Source of the DNA: Pandoraea nosoerga
GTDB taxonomy: Bacteria > Pseudomonadota > Gammaproteobacteria > Burkholderiales > Burkholderiaceae
Assembly: GCF_902459585.1 (NCBI RefSeq)
Contig: NZ_CABPSC010000014.1
Coordinates: forward strand, 101,022 to 165,021
Length of the DNA: 64,000 nt
Direction of reading: 5' to 3'
Shown here: piece by piece, positions 1 to 8,549 of the stretch
How the letters are laid out: the number at the start of each line of letters is the position of its first letter
How positions within the stretch are numbered: the stretch's first letter is position 1
Made by a program: the position numbers and the translations under genes
Notes under the pieces: generated by a model
The model's input: only the letters and a program-made list of their open reading frames with translations
Databases searched by the model: none
What the model was told of the DNA's origin: nothing

Positions 1-2
1 AG

Positions 3-374
3 TGGGGCGTGGGCGAGTTCGGGCTGGCTGCCGTGGCGCTGGCGGTATTCATCGGCCATCTGTACCCGGTGTTCCTGCGCTTCGCGGGCGGCAAGGGCGT
101 GGCGACGGCCGCCGGTGTGCTGCTCGCCATCGATCCGATCCTCGGTCTGGCGGTCATTGCCACCTGGCTGATCATTGCGGTGTTCTTCCGCTATTCCTCG
201 CTGGCCGCGCTCGTGGCGGCCGTGTTCGCGCCGCTCTACTACGTGTTCATGTTCGGGCTCGGCCCGTATGCGCCGGCGGTGATCGTGATGGCGATCCTGC
301 TCGTCTACCGGCATCGCTCGAACATCGGCAAGCTCATCGCCGGCAAGGAAAGCCGCATCGGTCAGAAGAAGTGA
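3..374 (+). CDS. plsY: Glycerol-3-phosphate acyltransferase PlsY, C-terminal part (5' end outside window)
   Basis: Only the last ~123 codons are present; the reading frame is open from the window edge. PlsY is the inner-membrane enzyme that transfers an acyl group from acyl-phosphate to glycerol-3-phosphate, the first acylation of phospholipid synthesis. Visible marks are several hydrophobic spans, the family motif [10 protein letters not shown] near the start and the C-terminal [14 protein letters not shown] motif, followed by a short basic tail as in full-length homologues. The gene ends 23 nt before a strong hairpin terminator and converges with yajQ. The family assignment is secure; the start is not in the window. 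Confidence 0.95.
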   Translation, partial: WGVGEFGLAAVALAVFIGHLYPVFLRFAGGKGVATAAGVLLAIDPILGLAVIATWLIIAVFFRYSSLAALVAAVFAPLYYVFMFGLGPYAPAVIVMAILLVYRHRSNIGKLIAGKESRIGQKK

Positions 375-396
375 CACCGGGGGGCTTTTCCGCAAT

Positions 397-428
397 GAAA
401 AAACCCGCAGGCGCTGCGGGTTTTTTTT
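397..428. terminator. Bidirectional rho-independent terminator between plsY and yajQ
   Basis: A 10-bp perfect stem (AAACCCGCAG / CTGCGGGTTT) with a GCG loop at 401-423 is flanked by A-runs on the left and eight T on the right. It can therefore end both plsY (+) and yajQ (-). Confidence 0.9.
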
Positions 429-478
429 GTGCCTGACGGCGCCCGAGAGCGCCGCAAGCGCACGATGCGCGCCCGTGC

Positions 479-964
479 TCAGTCGCGGAAGTTGTTGAAG
501 TCGAGCGGCGTGTCGGTCACGTCCTTGCGCAGCAGCGCGATGGCGCTTTGCAGATCGTCGCGCTTGGCGCCCGAGACGCGCACCGTGTCGCCCTGGATGC
601 TCGCCTGCACCTTCATCTTGCTGTCCTTGATCAGGCGCACGATCTTCTTGGCCAGGTCACCTTCGACGCCCTTCTTGACCTTGACCACCTGCTTGACCTT
701 GTCGCCGCTGATCTTCTCGATCTTGCCGTAGTCGAGGAAGCGCACGTCCACGTTGCGCTTGGCCATCTTGCTCACGAGCACCTGCGTGACCTGATCGAGC
801 TTGAAGTTGTCGTCCGCGTACAGCGTGAGCTCCAGCTCCTTGTGCTCGATGCGCGAGTCCGATCCCTTGAAGTCGAATCGCGTCGAGATCTCCTTGTTGG
901 CCTGCTCGACGGCGTTCTTGACCTCCACCATGTTGGCTTCGCTAACCACGTCAAACGACGGCAT
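479..964 (-). CDS. yajQ: YajQ family nucleotide/cyclic-di-GMP-binding protein
   Basis: A 161-residue cytoplasmic protein beginning [11 protein letters not shown] and ending DFNNFRD, the full usual length of YajQ. The family folds as two ferredoxin-like domains and binds nucleotides; in Xanthomonas a member (XC_3703) is a cyclic-di-GMP effector that acts with a LysR regulator. That role is family knowledge and is not visible here. An upstream in-frame start would add 66 residues without family similarity, whereas the chosen ATG has an AGGAGA ribosome site just before it. The gene is divergent from murB and convergent with plsY. Confidence 0.95.
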   Translation of the reverse strand: MPSFDVVSEANMVEVKNAVEQANKEISTRFDFKGSDSRIEHKELELTLYADDNFKLDQVTQVLVSKMAKRNVDVRFLDYGKIEKISGDKVKQVVKVKKGVEGDLAKKIVRLIKDSKMKVQASIQGDTVRVSGAKRDDLQSAIALLRKDVTDTPLDFNNFRD

Positions 965-1049
965 CTGGCTCTCCTGAAATACAAAGGGTTCGTGAAATGG
1001 CGGCCGCGCCCGGCAACAGTATCGGCACGCGTCGCATGCCGGTGCGGCG

Positions 1050-1111
1050 TTCCGAACGGCGGCGACGGCGCCGGTATAATGCGAAAACCCGTGCACGCCC
1101 GTGCACGGGTT
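1050..1111 (+). promoter_or_regulatory. Putative murB promoter with an 11-bp stem-loop at the predicted transcript start
   Basis: A consensus TATAAT lies at 1075-1080; the upstream -35 is poor (TTCCGA near 1050). Six nucleotides downstream a perfect inverted repeat starts: AACCCGTGCAC (1086-1096), loop GCCC, GTGCACGGGTT (1101-1111). The repeat would form a stem at the extreme 5' end of the mRNA or serve as a dyad operator overlapping the start site. The rest of the 965-1232 gap shows nothing else I can name. Confidence 0.45.
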
Positions 1112-1232
1112 CGTGCGGAAATTCGTGTGCAAGCCCGCGCGCAAATGCTTCTCGCCCGACATTGTAATTCAGCCGTCGGTTCCGCGTCCCCTTCCGGCGA
1201 TGACCGGCGATGGCCGGCGCGGCCCGCGCCCA

Positions 1233-2267
1233 ATGGTGTCTTCTTACTTCATGCTCCAGTTGCAACGCGACGTCAGTCTGCGCGAATTCAACACCTTCGG
1301 TTTGCCCGCCACCGCCCGCTATGTCGCGACGATCGACAGCGAGGCGGCGCTGCTGGAGGCCCTTGCCATGCCCGAGCTGCGCGGCCTGCCCCGGCTGGTG
1401 CTCGGCGGCGGCAGCAACGTGGTGCTCACGCGCGACTTCGACGGCGTGGTGCTGCGCATGGCCATTCGCGCTCGCGAACGCCTCGCCGATGATGCCCACG
1501 CCCGCTACGTGCGCGGCGGCGCGGGGGAAGTCTGGCACGACTTCGTCGACTGGACGCTCTCGCAGGACTGCCCGGGTCTCGAGAACCTCGCGCTGATTCC
1601 GGGCACGCTGGGCGCGGCACCCATCCAGAACATCGGCGCCTACGGGCTTGAGTTGGCCGAACGTTTCGCCGAGCTGCGCGCGCTCGATACGACGACCGGC
1701 GAATTCGTCACGCTCACGCGCGAGACGTGTGCGTTCGGCTATCGCGACTCGTTGTTCAAGCGCGAGCCGGGCCGCTACATCATTGTCGCCGTCACGCTGC
1801 GGCTGCCGCAGCCGTGGCAGGCGGTCACGGGTTACGCCGACGTCTCGCGCACGCTCGCCGAGGCGGGCATCGATGCGCCGCACGCGCGTCAGATCTTCAA
1901 CGCGGTCGCCGACATTCGCCGCCGCAAATTGCCCGATCCGATGGAACTTGGCAATGCGGGCAGCTTCTTCAAGAACCCTGTCGTCGACGCAGCCACATTC
2001 GCCGCGCTGCGTGAGCGTTTTCCGCAAGCCGTGGGCTACGCACAGCCGGATGGCACTTCCAAGGTGGCCGCCGGCTGGCTCATCGACCAGTGCGGCTGGC
2101 GCGGCAAGTCGCTCGGCAAGGCCGGCGTGCATGAGCGTCAGGCGCTGGTACTCGTCAACCGGGGCGGTGCGAGCGGCGCGGATATCGTCGCGCTCGCACG
2201 CGCCATACAGGCCAGCGTGCACGAGCGCTTCGGCATTACGCTCGAACCCGAGCCGCTCGTGCTCTGA
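1233..2267 (+). CDS. murB: UDP-N-acetylmuramate dehydrogenase MurB (type I)
   Basis: MurB reduces UDP-GlcNAc-enolpyruvate to UDP-MurNAc with NADPH and FAD in cytoplasmic peptidoglycan precursor synthesis. Counting from this start, LGGGSNVV (57-64) and [17 protein letters not shown] (122-138) are the FAD-binding stretches, FGYRDS carries the substrate Tyr (~170), and [10 protein letters not shown] (240-249) carries the catalytic Ser. These are the features of the E. coli-like type I enzyme, as is the C-terminal Glu region. Length is 344 aa, close to E. coli. No candidate ATG (1200, 1233, 1251) has a good Shine-Dalgarno sequence; 1251 would also fit homologue length, so the start is uncertain by up to 11 codons either way. 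Confidence 0.93.
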   Translation: MVSSYFMLQLQRDVSLREFNTFGLPATARYVATIDSEAALLEALAMPELRGLPRLVLGGGSNVVLTRDFDGVVLRMAIRARERLADDAHARYVRGGAGEVWHDFVDWTLSQDCPGLENLALIPGTLGAAPIQNIGAYGLELAERFAELRALDTTTGEFVTLTRETCAFGYRDSLFKREPGRYIIVAVTLRLPQPWQAVTGYADVSRTLAEAGIDAPHARQIFNAVADIRRRKLPDPMELGNAGSFFKNPVVDAATFAALRERFPQAVGYAQPDGTSKVAAGWLIDQCGWRGKSLGKAGVHERQALVLVNRGGASGADIVALARAIQASVHERFGITLEPEPLVL

Positions 2268-2300
2268 CGCTGCCGGGCGGCGCGCGGGAGGCTCGATCCC

Positions 2301-3776
2301 TCACGCCTTGATCGCCGTGGCGTCGGGCAGGCGCTGCAGGTAGTCGCGCCGCAGATCGACCGACGAGCGCACGCCCACGTCGGCGTAGTGCGCATCGAGC
2401 CAGCGGCTCGCGGCTTCGCGGCCGCGGTCGCGCAGGGTCGTCAGGAAGTGCCAGTCGGTCACGAATTTCGTCGACGACGACAGGTCGTAGAGCGCCTTGT
2501 CGGCGCGGATCGAGTGAATCAGCGGGTATTTCAGGCGTTTGCGGAATTCCGGCTTCAGCCAGCCTTCGTCGATCAGCTTGTGGACGAACGAGATAGCGCG
2601 GAATTCGCGCTGCAGCGAGGCATTGAACGTGATCTCGTTCACGCGGTTCATGATCTGTCCCGGCAATACCGGCTTTTCCTTGCGCTCGATCGGGTTGATG
2701 TGAACGATCAGGATATCGCTCGTGACGGTCTCGTAATAGAACGGGTAAAGCGCCGGATTGCCCAGGTAACCGCCATCCCAGTAATAGTCCTCGTCGATCT
2801 TCACCGGCTTGAACAGCCACGGCAGGCACGCCGATGCCATCGCCACGTCCAGCGTGATCTCGTGCGTGCGGAAGATGCGGATGTTGCCCGTGCGGATGTT
2901 GGTTGCCGACACGAACAGATGCGTTGCCGTACTCTCGCGAAGCCGCTCGAAGTCGACCTGCGCTTCGAGCACCGTGCGCAGCGGATTGATTTCGGTCGTG
3001 GGCTGCGAGAACGGCATCATCCACTGCTGCATGCTCTGCATCCAGTCATGCCAGACCGGATATTCGGTGGGTCGCCCGTTGAGCCAACTGAAGACGGTCT
3101 GCGCCCACGCCGTCGCCGACGATCCCGCTTGCGACACGCCAAGCCAGAAGCTGTGCAGCGCCTCGCGTGCTTTCTCCCGTGGATCCACACCGGGACGGTC
3201 GAGCAGGCCGTGCGCGAGCACCACGGCGTTCATCGTGCCGGCCGACGCGCCGCTGATGCCTTCGAATTCGAGACGCCCGTCTTCGAGCAACTTGTCGAGC
3301 ACGCCCCATGCATACGCGCCGTGCGCGCCGCCGCCTTGCAGGCCCAGATCGATGCCTTTGCGTCGGGGGCTGACGCGTCGGCCGCGGGACGGTTTGGCCG
3401 GGTTCGTGCTGGGGCTGCGCGCGCGCGCGTTGCCGCCGGTGCCGGCCGGCGCGTCGGTGCCGCCCCTAGCTTGGGGGTTGCCGCCGTCGCCGTCGCCATC
3501 CGCCGGGGCGGGGCGCTTGCGGGCGCGCGGCGCGGGCGTCTTGCCCGACCGGGTGCGGCCGTCCGGCGGAAGCAGCGGGACGTCGCTCGGCTCGAGATCG
3601 GCGCCCGCACCGTGGGATGGTGCGCGTTCTGCGCGGGCGTCGTCAGCGGCGCGGGAGGCGTCGGAAGTGTCGGCAGTGTAGGAAGTGCCGGCGGATGGCG
3701 CAGTCGCCGGAGCCGGTGTCGGGGAGGTCAGGTCGCCGGCAGCATCGTCGGCGGATTCCGGGGGCAGACGCGACAT
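2301..3776 (-). CDS. Patatin-like phospholipase with a long disordered N-terminal region
   Basis: A 491-residue protein. Residues ~1-140 are Ala/Pro/Gly/Arg-rich low complexity. The patatin domain follows: oxyanion-hole GGGAHG (148-153), nucleophile elbow GASAG (176-180) and the DGG triad (D334), so the Ser-Asp dyad is complete. Patatins hydrolyse acyl esters of lipids. No signal peptide is evident, so it is probably cytoplasmic or membrane-associated. The start is the ATG at 3776; a longer frame adds residues overlapping ppnP that look non-coding. The gene converges with murB with only 33 nt between stops. The true N-terminus and the substrate are uncertain. Confidence 0.85.
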   Translation of the reverse strand: MSRLPPESADDAAGDLTSPTPAPATAPSAGTSYTADTSDASRAADDARAERAPSHGAGADLEPSDVPLLPPDGRTRSGKTPAPRARKRPAPADGDGDGGNPQARGGTDAPAGTGGNARARSPSTNPAKPSRGRRVSPRRKGIDLGLQGGGAHGAYAWGVLDKLLEDGRLEFEGISGASAGTMNAVVLAHGLLDRPGVDPREKAREALHSFWLGVSQAGSSATAWAQTVFSWLNGRPTEYPVWHDWMQSMQQWMMPFSQPTTEINPLRTVLEAQVDFERLRESTATHLFVSATNIRTGNIRIFRTHEITLDVAMASACLPWLFKPVKIDEDYYWDGGYLGNPALYPFYYETVTSDILIVHINPIERKEKPVLPGQIMNRVNEITFNASLQREFRAISFVHKLIDEGWLKPEFRKRLKYPLIHSIRADKALYDLSSSTKFVTDWHFLTTLRDRGREAASRWLDAHYADVGVRSSVDLRRDYLQRLPDATAIKA

Positions 3777-3862
3777 AGTGAGTAGCGGCGCCGGGCCGCG
3801 CTGAACCGGCCGAGAGGGCAACGCGCGAGACGTCGATCCCGCGCGATGGCTGTGGCCGTCGG

Positions 3863-4186
3863 TTAGCCGTAGTGGCAGACGTAATCGAGCGTCTCGACGA
3901 CCTCGATATCGAACTTGCTGTTGCCGGGCACGGAGAACTGCTGACCGGCGGCGTACTCCTGCCACTCGGTCTGGCCGGCCAGGCGAATGCGGCAGCGGCC
4001 GCCCGTGACTTCCATGATTTCAGGGGCATCGGTACCGAACTGGAGCGTGGCGGGGAAGATCACGCCCAGCGTCTTGCGCGTGCCGTCCGGGAACAGCACG
4101 GTGTGCGAGACACACTTGCCGTCGAAATAGGTGTTGGCGCGCTTGATTACGGAAACGTTGTCGAACTGTGTAGCGTTTTGCGTCAT
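3863..4186 (-). CDS. ppnP: Pyrimidine/purine nucleoside phosphorylase PpnP (former YaiE/DUF1255)
   Basis: A 107-residue single-domain cupin. The [20 protein letters not shown] opening, the [14 protein letters not shown] strand and the [15 protein letters not shown] stretch are typical of the PpnP family, which cleaves ribonucleosides with phosphate to base and ribose-1-phosphate. Length equals the family norm. It lies upstream of the patatin gene on the same strand (86 nt from its stop to the patatin ATG), so it may share its transcript. An NtrC-like dyad lies ~150 bp upstream (4337-4353). Confidence 0.9.
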   Translation of the reverse strand: MTQNATQFDNVSVIKRANTYFDGKCVSHTVLFPDGTRKTLGVIFPATLQFGTDAPEIMEVTGGRCRIRLAGQTEWQEYAAGQQFSVPGNSKFDIEVVETLDYVCHYG

Positions 4187-4332
4187 GACCGATTGCGGTG
4201 TCGAGTGCGAGGGAAATCGCGATGAGGAGCCGTGCGAATGGCTCGGTAAGCCGGCCCTGGCGTGGGCCGGCGTGAATTCATGCTAGCACGTTTCGAACGT
4301 CGACTCGCCAGGCATTTGTGCGATGCACAACG

Positions 4333-4357
4333 AATTTGCACTGTGATGGTGCAAATT
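4333..4357. promoter_or_regulatory. NtrC-like binding dyad
   Basis: AATTTGCAC and GTGCAAATT form perfect 9-bp arms separated by 7 bp. The core TGCACT-GTGAT-GGTGCA (4337-4353) matches the NtrC consensus TGCACY-N5-GGTGCA exactly. It lies upstream of ppnP. I do not see a clear sigma-54 -24/-12 promoter between it and ppnP; the nearest GG..GC pair has spacing 9 rather than 10. Confidence 0.4.
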
Positions 4358-4514
4358 GCGAAATGTTCTGACGGCGGCGTCCGACTGTGGCGCGCCGACA
4401 TGAAGCGCGTGCCGATGCGTGACGGCAGCGCGTCAGCGATGATAGCGGAACGCAGGTCGCGGCGGGGACTTGAGAAAGGCGCCTGAGGGACGCAGGCGGG
4501 GGCGGCGATGCAGG

Positions 4515-4552
4515 AAAACAAGAGCCCGGACGGCTCGCACCGGTCCGGGCTG
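4515..4552 (-). terminator. argF rho-independent terminator
   Basis: Arms AGCCCGGA (4523-4530) and TCCGGGCT (4544-4551) form an 8-bp stem. Read on the minus strand they are followed by CTTGTTTT. The hairpin lies 35 nt past the argF stop codon. Confidence 0.8.
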
Positions 4553-4586
4553 ACGATTCGCGTCTCGATGGACGTCGACGGGCGAG

Positions 4587-5513
4587 TTATACGCGGCCGA
4601 GCATCAGGAATTCCATGAGAGCCTTCTGCACGTGCAGACGGTTCTCGGCTTCATCCCAGACCACGCTCTGCGGGCCGTCGATTACATCGGCCGAGACCTC
4701 CTCGCCGCGGTGGGCGGGCAGGCAATGCATGAAGAGCGCATCGGGTTTGGCGCGCTTCATGAGATCGGCATTCACGCACCATTGCGCGAAGGCGGCCTTG
4801 CGTGCCTCGTTCTCCGCTTCGAAGCCCATGCTGGTCCATACGTCGGTCGACACGAGGTCCGCGCCCTCGCAGGCCTCGCGCGGGTCGTCGAACTCGCGCA
4901 CGAACGGGCGGCTCGACTCGGCCACCATCGCCTGATCGAGGCGATAGCCCGGCGGCGTGGAGATGTTGAACTGAAAGCCGAAAATTTCGGCGGCCTGGAT
5001 CCACGTGTACGACATGTTGTTCGCGTCGCCGATCCACGTGACCGTCTTGCCCTTGATGGGACCGCGGTGCTCGTAGTACGTGAAGATGTCCGCGAGCACC
5101 TGGCAAGGGTGGTACTCGTTGGTCAGGCCATTGATGACCGGCACGCGCGAGTGCAGTGCGAAGCGTTCGATGATTTCCTGACCAAAGGTGCGGATCATGA
5201 TGATGTCGGTCATGCGCGAGATGACCTGCGCGGCATCTTCGATCGGCTCGCCACGGCCGAGTTGCGTGTCGCGCGTGTTCAGGAACACCGCGTGGCCGCC
5301 CAGTTGGTGAATGCCGGCTTCGAACGACAGGCGCGTGCGGGTCGAGCTTTTCTCGAAAATCATCGCGAGCGTGCGGTCGTGCAGCGGGTGATAGGTCTCG
5401 TAGTTCTTGAACTTCTTCTTGAGAATGCGGGTGCGCTCGAGCACGTAGTCATACTCGTCGAGCGTCAGGTCCGAAAACTGAAGGTAATGCTTGATGGGTT
5501 TGGCGGTGGTCAT
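4587..5513 (-). CDS. argF: Ornithine carbamoyltransferase ArgF
   Basis: This enzyme condenses ornithine and carbamoyl phosphate to citrulline, a step of arginine synthesis in the cytoplasm. The 308-residue protein carries the carbamoyl-phosphate loop SSTRTR (56-61), HPCQ (135-138), DVWTSMG (224-230, ornithine side) and HCLPAHRGEE (263-272, catalytic Cys). All are intact, so it is anabolic-type and of normal length. The ATG at 5513 (MTTAKPIKHYL) matches homologue N-termini; an upstream in-frame ATG at 5561 adds 16 unrelated residues, and neither has a strong ribosome site. An argD-like aminotransferase of the same pathway lies at 60.9-62.1 kb. Confidence 0.96.
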   Translation of the reverse strand: MTTAKPIKHYLQFSDLTLDEYDYVLERTRILKKKFKNYETYHPLHDRTLAMIFEKSSTRTRLSFEAGIHQLGGHAVFLNTRDTQLGRGEPIEDAAQVISRMTDIIMIRTFGQEIIERFALHSRVPVINGLTNEYHPCQVLADIFTYYEHRGPIKGKTVTWIGDANNMSYTWIQAAEIFGFQFNISTPPGYRLDQAMVAESSRPFVREFDDPREACEGADLVSTDVWTSMGFEAENEARKAAFAQWCVNADLMKRAKPDALFMHCLPAHRGEEVSADVIDGPQSVVWDEAENRLHVQKALMEFLMLGRV

Positions 5514-5862
5514 TTGGATGTTCTGCTGGAGGCCGGTGGCGGGAGCCCGACGGGAACTCATCCGCCCGCGGCACGACGAACAAGCCTTGAGGCCTGTCCC
5601 CCGGTCAGGCTCGTGAAGGTGTTCTACCGGTTGCTGGCGTCAGGGGAACAGCCCCTAGTCTACCAAATCGTTTTGTCGTCACACGAAAAGCGTATGATCG
5701 AGGCCGTTGCTGCACAGCCGAAAAGCGCTGGCAAGTCCGAAAAAAACATCTGCAGCATGGGTGGGGGACAGGTTCGAGTCTTATATAAGATATAATACTG
5801 TCTCTGCCGGCAACGTTACCCGCGTATGGTCGGCCAGATGTTTTTTTAGGTGATTGAGCGAT
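5514..5862. other. Divergent argF / DUF3579 regulatory region
   Basis: A 349-bp gap between divergent genes, with no coding signal. The only marked element is the palindrome and -10 box at 5778-5796 on the DUF3579 side. Confidence 0.5.
5778..5796 (+). promoter_or_regulatory. TCTTATATAAGA dyad overlapping a putative promoter
   Basis: The 12-bp perfect palindrome TCTTATATAAGA (5779-5790) is immediately followed by TATAAT (5791-5796), so a protein bound there would cover the spacer of the DUF3579 promoter. The same 12 bp recurs upstream of icd (20741-20752). No good -35 is visible at normal spacing. The binding protein is unknown. Confidence 0.5.
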
Positions 5863-6177
5863 ATGACCGACCAGGTTTCCGCGCGCGAGTATTTCATCCA
5901 GGGCATCACCCGGGGTGGCAAGAAGTTCCGGCCGAGTGACTGGGCGGAACGCCTGTGCGGCGCTGTGTCGTTCTGTGGCCGAAGCAATATCGGTCCGAAC
6001 GCATACATGCAGTATTCCCCCTATGTGCGCCCGATTATGGTGGGTGACGTCAAGTGTGTCGTGGTCGACGAGCGGCTGCGCGAGATCGAGCCGAGGGCCT
6101 TCGATTTCGTGATGAACTTTGCGCGTGACAACGATCTGCAATTGACCGAAGCCTGTATCGTCCCCGACATCAAGTAG
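5863..6177 (+). CDS. DUF3579 domain protein
   Basis: A 104-residue soluble protein (MTDQVSAREYFIQGITRGGK onward) of the DUF3579 family, found mainly in beta-proteobacteria next to argF and rpsT, as here. Function is unknown. An AGGTGA ribosome site 9 nt before the ATG supports this start over a TTG three codons upstream. It has no membrane segment, no signal peptide and no catalytic motif I recognise. It converges with rpsT across a shared terminator. The palindrome and TATAAT 70 nt upstream suggest regulated transcription. Confidence 0.85.
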   Translation: MTDQVSAREYFIQGITRGGKKFRPSDWAERLCGAVSFCGRSNIGPNAYMQYSPYVRPIMVGDVKCVVVDERLREIEPRAFDFVMNFARDNDLQLTEACIVPDIK

Positions 6178-6243
6178 ATCCTCCCGGCCGGCTTCCGGCC
6201 AGACGTGAGTACCGGGCCTCCGGCCCCGGCTCACCGTCGTCTG

Positions 6244-6283
6244 CCCCGTTCCCCCGTTCCCCCGTTCCCCCGTTCCCCCGTTC
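6244..6283. repeat. Five tandem copies of the octamer CCCCGTTC
   Basis: Five perfect contiguous 8-bp units (6244-6251 through 6276-6283), followed by two partial GTCGTTC-like echoes. The array is non-coding, in the gap between convergent genes. Confidence 0.95.
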
Positions 6284-6391
6284 GTCGTTCGTCGCTCTCC
6301 TGCCGTCCCGATCTTTCTCCGCTTTTTCGTTTTGCCATCGATTCGCGCCGCGCCGGCCGGGCGGGGAAGGGGTAAAAAGAGATCGCGGAAA

Positions 6392-6423
6392 AGAAAAAAG
6401 CCCGCGTGGGAGCGGGCTTTTTA
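6392..6423. terminator. Bidirectional terminator between DUF3579 gene and rpsT
   Basis: The stem AAAAAGCCCGC / GCGGGCTTTTT surrounds a six-nucleotide loop, with A-runs to the left and T-runs to the right. It serves both convergent genes. Confidence 0.88.
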
Positions 6424-6483
6424 GTGTTCCGACCGGAGTCGGAACCGGCAAGCAACTGATTCTGCTTTGCAGCTGACGCTGTC

Positions 6484-6756
6484 TCAGGCAGCCGCCGACA
6501 TCGCCTTGATGGCGGCCGACAGACGGCTCTTCTGGCGAGCCGCGGTGTTCTTGTGGACGATCTTCTTGTCAGCGATGATGTCGATCGTCTTGGCCGAAGC
6601 GCGCAGCACTTCCTTGGCGGCAGCCTGATCGCCAGCGGCGATGGCCTTGCGAACGGCCTTCACAGCCGTGCGCAGGCGCGAACGCAGCGCCGAATTGTGG
6701 GCGTTGATCTTGACGGTTTGACGCGCGCGCTTGCGTGCTTGTGCGGTATTTGCCAT
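6484..6756 (-). CDS. rpsT: 30S ribosomal protein S20
   Basis: A 90-residue highly basic protein ([20 protein letters not shown] onward) with the Ala/Lys/Arg helical composition of S20, which binds the 5' domain of 16S rRNA. Length matches the family. The in-frame upstream extension to 6897 is non-homologous and would run past the promoter. AAGGA precedes the ATG with rather long spacing. Confidence 0.97.
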   Translation of the reverse strand: MANTAQARKRARQTVKINAHNSALRSRLRTAVKAVRKAIAAGDQAAAKEVLRASAKTIDIIADKKIVHKNTAARQKSRLSAAIKAMSAAA

Positions 6757-6867
6757 GTTCGGTGAATTCCTTGAATTGCTCCGCCTGATGCGGCTTCTAT
6801 GCAGTTTGGCTCGGCTCCCTGGGAGACACGGTGGCCAGGAAGCAATCCATTGACTTCGAAACCGACG

Positions 6868-6897
6868 ATTATAGCCGAAGACCAACGGAATTTGCAA
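6868..6897 (-). promoter_or_regulatory. rpsT promoter
   Basis: On the minus strand TTGCAA (6892-6897), an 18-bp spacer and TATAAT (6868-6873) form a near-consensus sigma-70 promoter. It would give an rpsT leader of roughly 105 nt. Confidence 0.7.
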
Positions 6898-6920
6898 CTT
6901 CTTTGCTGCAGGGCTGTGCG

Positions 6921-6926
6921 TATAAT
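6921..6926 (+). promoter_or_regulatory. murJ -10 box, probably giving a leaderless mRNA
   Basis: A consensus TATAAT ends 9 nt before the murJ ATG at 6936, and no Shine-Dalgarno sequence lies between them. Initiation at the usual distance would place the 5' end at or within 2-3 nt of the start codon. The -35 is weak (TTCTTT-like at 6899). Confidence 0.5.
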
Positions 6927-6935
6927 ACGCGCAAC

Positions 6936-8492
6936 ATGAATTTGCTCAAAGCCCTCGCTACGGTCAGCGGTTTCACGATGCTTTCGCGCATCACCGGTCT
7001 GGTCCGTGAAATCCTCATCGCGCGCATGTTTGGCGCGGGTCCCATGACCGACGCCTACAACGTCGCGTTCCGCATTCCCAACCTGCTGCGCCGCCTGTCC
7101 GCCGAAGGGGCGTTTTCGCAGGCATTCGTTCCGATTCTGGCCGAATTCAAGTCCCAGCGCAGCCCGGAGGAGACCAGGACTCTGGTCGATTCCGTGACGA
7201 CCGTGTTGTTCTGGACGTTGCTCTCGATTACCGTCGCCGGGGTGCTGGGCGCGTCGGCGGTGGTCTATGCCGTGGCGACGGGGCTCTCGCGCGAGAACGG
7301 TACGTTCGACGCGGCCGTCTTCATGACGCGGGTGATGTTTCCCTACATTACCCTGATCTCGATCACGACGCTCGCTGCCGGCGTGCTCAATACCTGGCGC
7401 CAGTTCTCGATGCCGGCGTTCGCGCCCGTGCTGCTCAACGTCAGTTCGATCGTCGCGTCGCTGTGGGTCGCGCCGCACCTGGACACCACGCCGGTGTACG
7501 CGCTCGCGTATGCCGTGATCGTCGGTGGCGTGCTGCAGCTCGTCATTCAGCTCCCGGCGCTGGCGCGCATCGGCATGCTGCCGCGTATCCGCCTGAACGT
7601 GCTTGCCGCCCTGCGCAACGCCGGGGTCAAGCGCGTGCTTGCGAAGATGGTACCCGCCACGCTGGCCGTCTCGGTCGCGCAGGTCAGCTTGATCATCAAT
7701 ACCAACATTGCGTCCCGTCTGGCGCAGGGCAGCGTGTCGTGGCTCGCCTACGCCGACCGTCTGATGGAGTTTCCGACGGCATTGCTGGGCGTGGCACTGG
7801 GCACCATTTTGCTGCCGAGCCTGTCGCGGGCACATGCCGATGGCGACGCCGCCGAGTACTCGGCACTGCTGGACTGGGGGCTGCGCCTCACGTTCTTGCT
7901 GGCCATGCCGAGTGCCGTGGGCCTGTTCGTCTACGCCGAGCCGCTCACGGCCACGCTTTATCAGTACGGACGCTTCGACGCGACCGACGTGGCAATGACG
8001 GCGCACGCACTGACAGCCTACGGCGTAGGACTCGTTGGCCTCATCCTCATCAAGATTCTGGCGCCGGGCTTCTATGCCAAGCAGGACATCAAGACGCCGG
8101 TGAAGATTGCCGTGGTCGTGCTCGTCGCCACGCAGCTCTCCAACCTGCTGTTCGTGCGCTGGTTCGCGCATGCGGGACTCTCGCTGTCGATCGGCGTGGG
8201 CGCCTGCATGAACGCGGCGTTGCTCTTCGCGGGACTGTACCGGCGCGGGATTTACCGCCCGGCGCCGGGCTGGGGGCTGTTCTTCGTGCAACTGCTCGCG
8301 GCCTGCCTGATCCTGGCCGGCGTGCTGCTGTGGTTCACGCAGAGCTTCGACTGGGTGGCGCTCGGCGCCCGACCGCTCTCGCGCATCGCACTGCTCGGCG
8401 CGAGTCTGGTCCTATGCGCGGTAGTGTATTTCGGGGCATTATTCCTTATGGGTTTCAACTTCTCGTTCTTCCGCCGGCGCACGCATTCGTAA
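6936..8492 (+). CDS. murJ: Lipid II flippase MurJ
   Basis: A 518-residue polytopic inner-membrane protein of the MOP/MviN family that moves lipid II to the periplasmic face for peptidoglycan synthesis. The N-terminus [19 protein letters not shown], the following [16 protein letters not shown] and the [20 protein letters not shown] stretch are diagnostic. About 14 hydrophobic segments are apparent and length equals E. coli MurJ. The start is the ATG right after the -10 box; a longer frame from 6831 would begin upstream of that promoter. It is divergent from rpsT, as in many beta-proteobacteria. Confidence 0.96.
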   Translation: MNLLKALATVSGFTMLSRITGLVREILIARMFGAGPMTDAYNVAFRIPNLLRRLSAEGAFSQAFVPILAEFKSQRSPEETRTLVDSVTTVLFWTLLSITVAGVLGASAVVYAVATGLSRENGTFDAAVFMTRVMFPYITLISITTLAAGVLNTWRQFSMPAFAPVLLNVSSIVASLWVAPHLDTTPVYALAYAVIVGGVLQLVIQLPALARIGMLPRIRLNVLAALRNAGVKRVLAKMVPATLAVSVAQVSLIINTNIASRLAQGSVSWLAYADRLMEFPTALLGVALGTILLPSLSRAHADGDAAEYSALLDWGLRLTFLLAMPSAVGLFVYAEPLTATLYQYGRFDATDVAMTAHALTAYGVGLVGLILIKILAPGFYAKQDIKTPVKIAVVVLVATQLSNLLFVRWFAHAGLSLSIGVGACMNAALLFAGLYRRGIYRPAPGWGLFFVQLLAACLILAGVLLWFTQSFDWVALGARPLSRIALLGASLVLCAVVYFGALFLMGFNFSFFRRRTHS

Positions 8493-8549
8493 GCCGCCAA
8501 GGCGAAGCACGCCGCGGAATACACCCACGGAATACACCACGGATACCGC

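Larger units (their letters stand above)
4187..4586. other. Intergenic region upstream of ppnP
   Basis: A 400-bp gap with no supported gene. It holds the NtrC-like dyad at 4333-4357 in a locally AT-richer patch and the argF terminator at 4515-4552. A 74-codon open frame at 4262-4486 shows no family features and is not called. Confidence 0.6.
6178..6483. other. Convergent gap between DUF3579 gene and rpsT with an octamer repeat
   Basis: A 306-bp non-coding gap. It contains the octamer array at 6244-6283 and the bidirectional terminator at 6392-6423; nothing else is apparent. Confidence 0.6.

Noticed and set aside
4262-4486. A 74-codon plus-strand frame upstream of ppnP
   Set aside because: No ribosome site, no family resemblance, and it spans the NtrC-like dyad; treated as intergenic.
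6660-8291. A 543-codon antisense frame over murJ
   Set aside because: murJ is unmistakable on the plus strand; the antisense product is low-complexity Arg/His/Glu.
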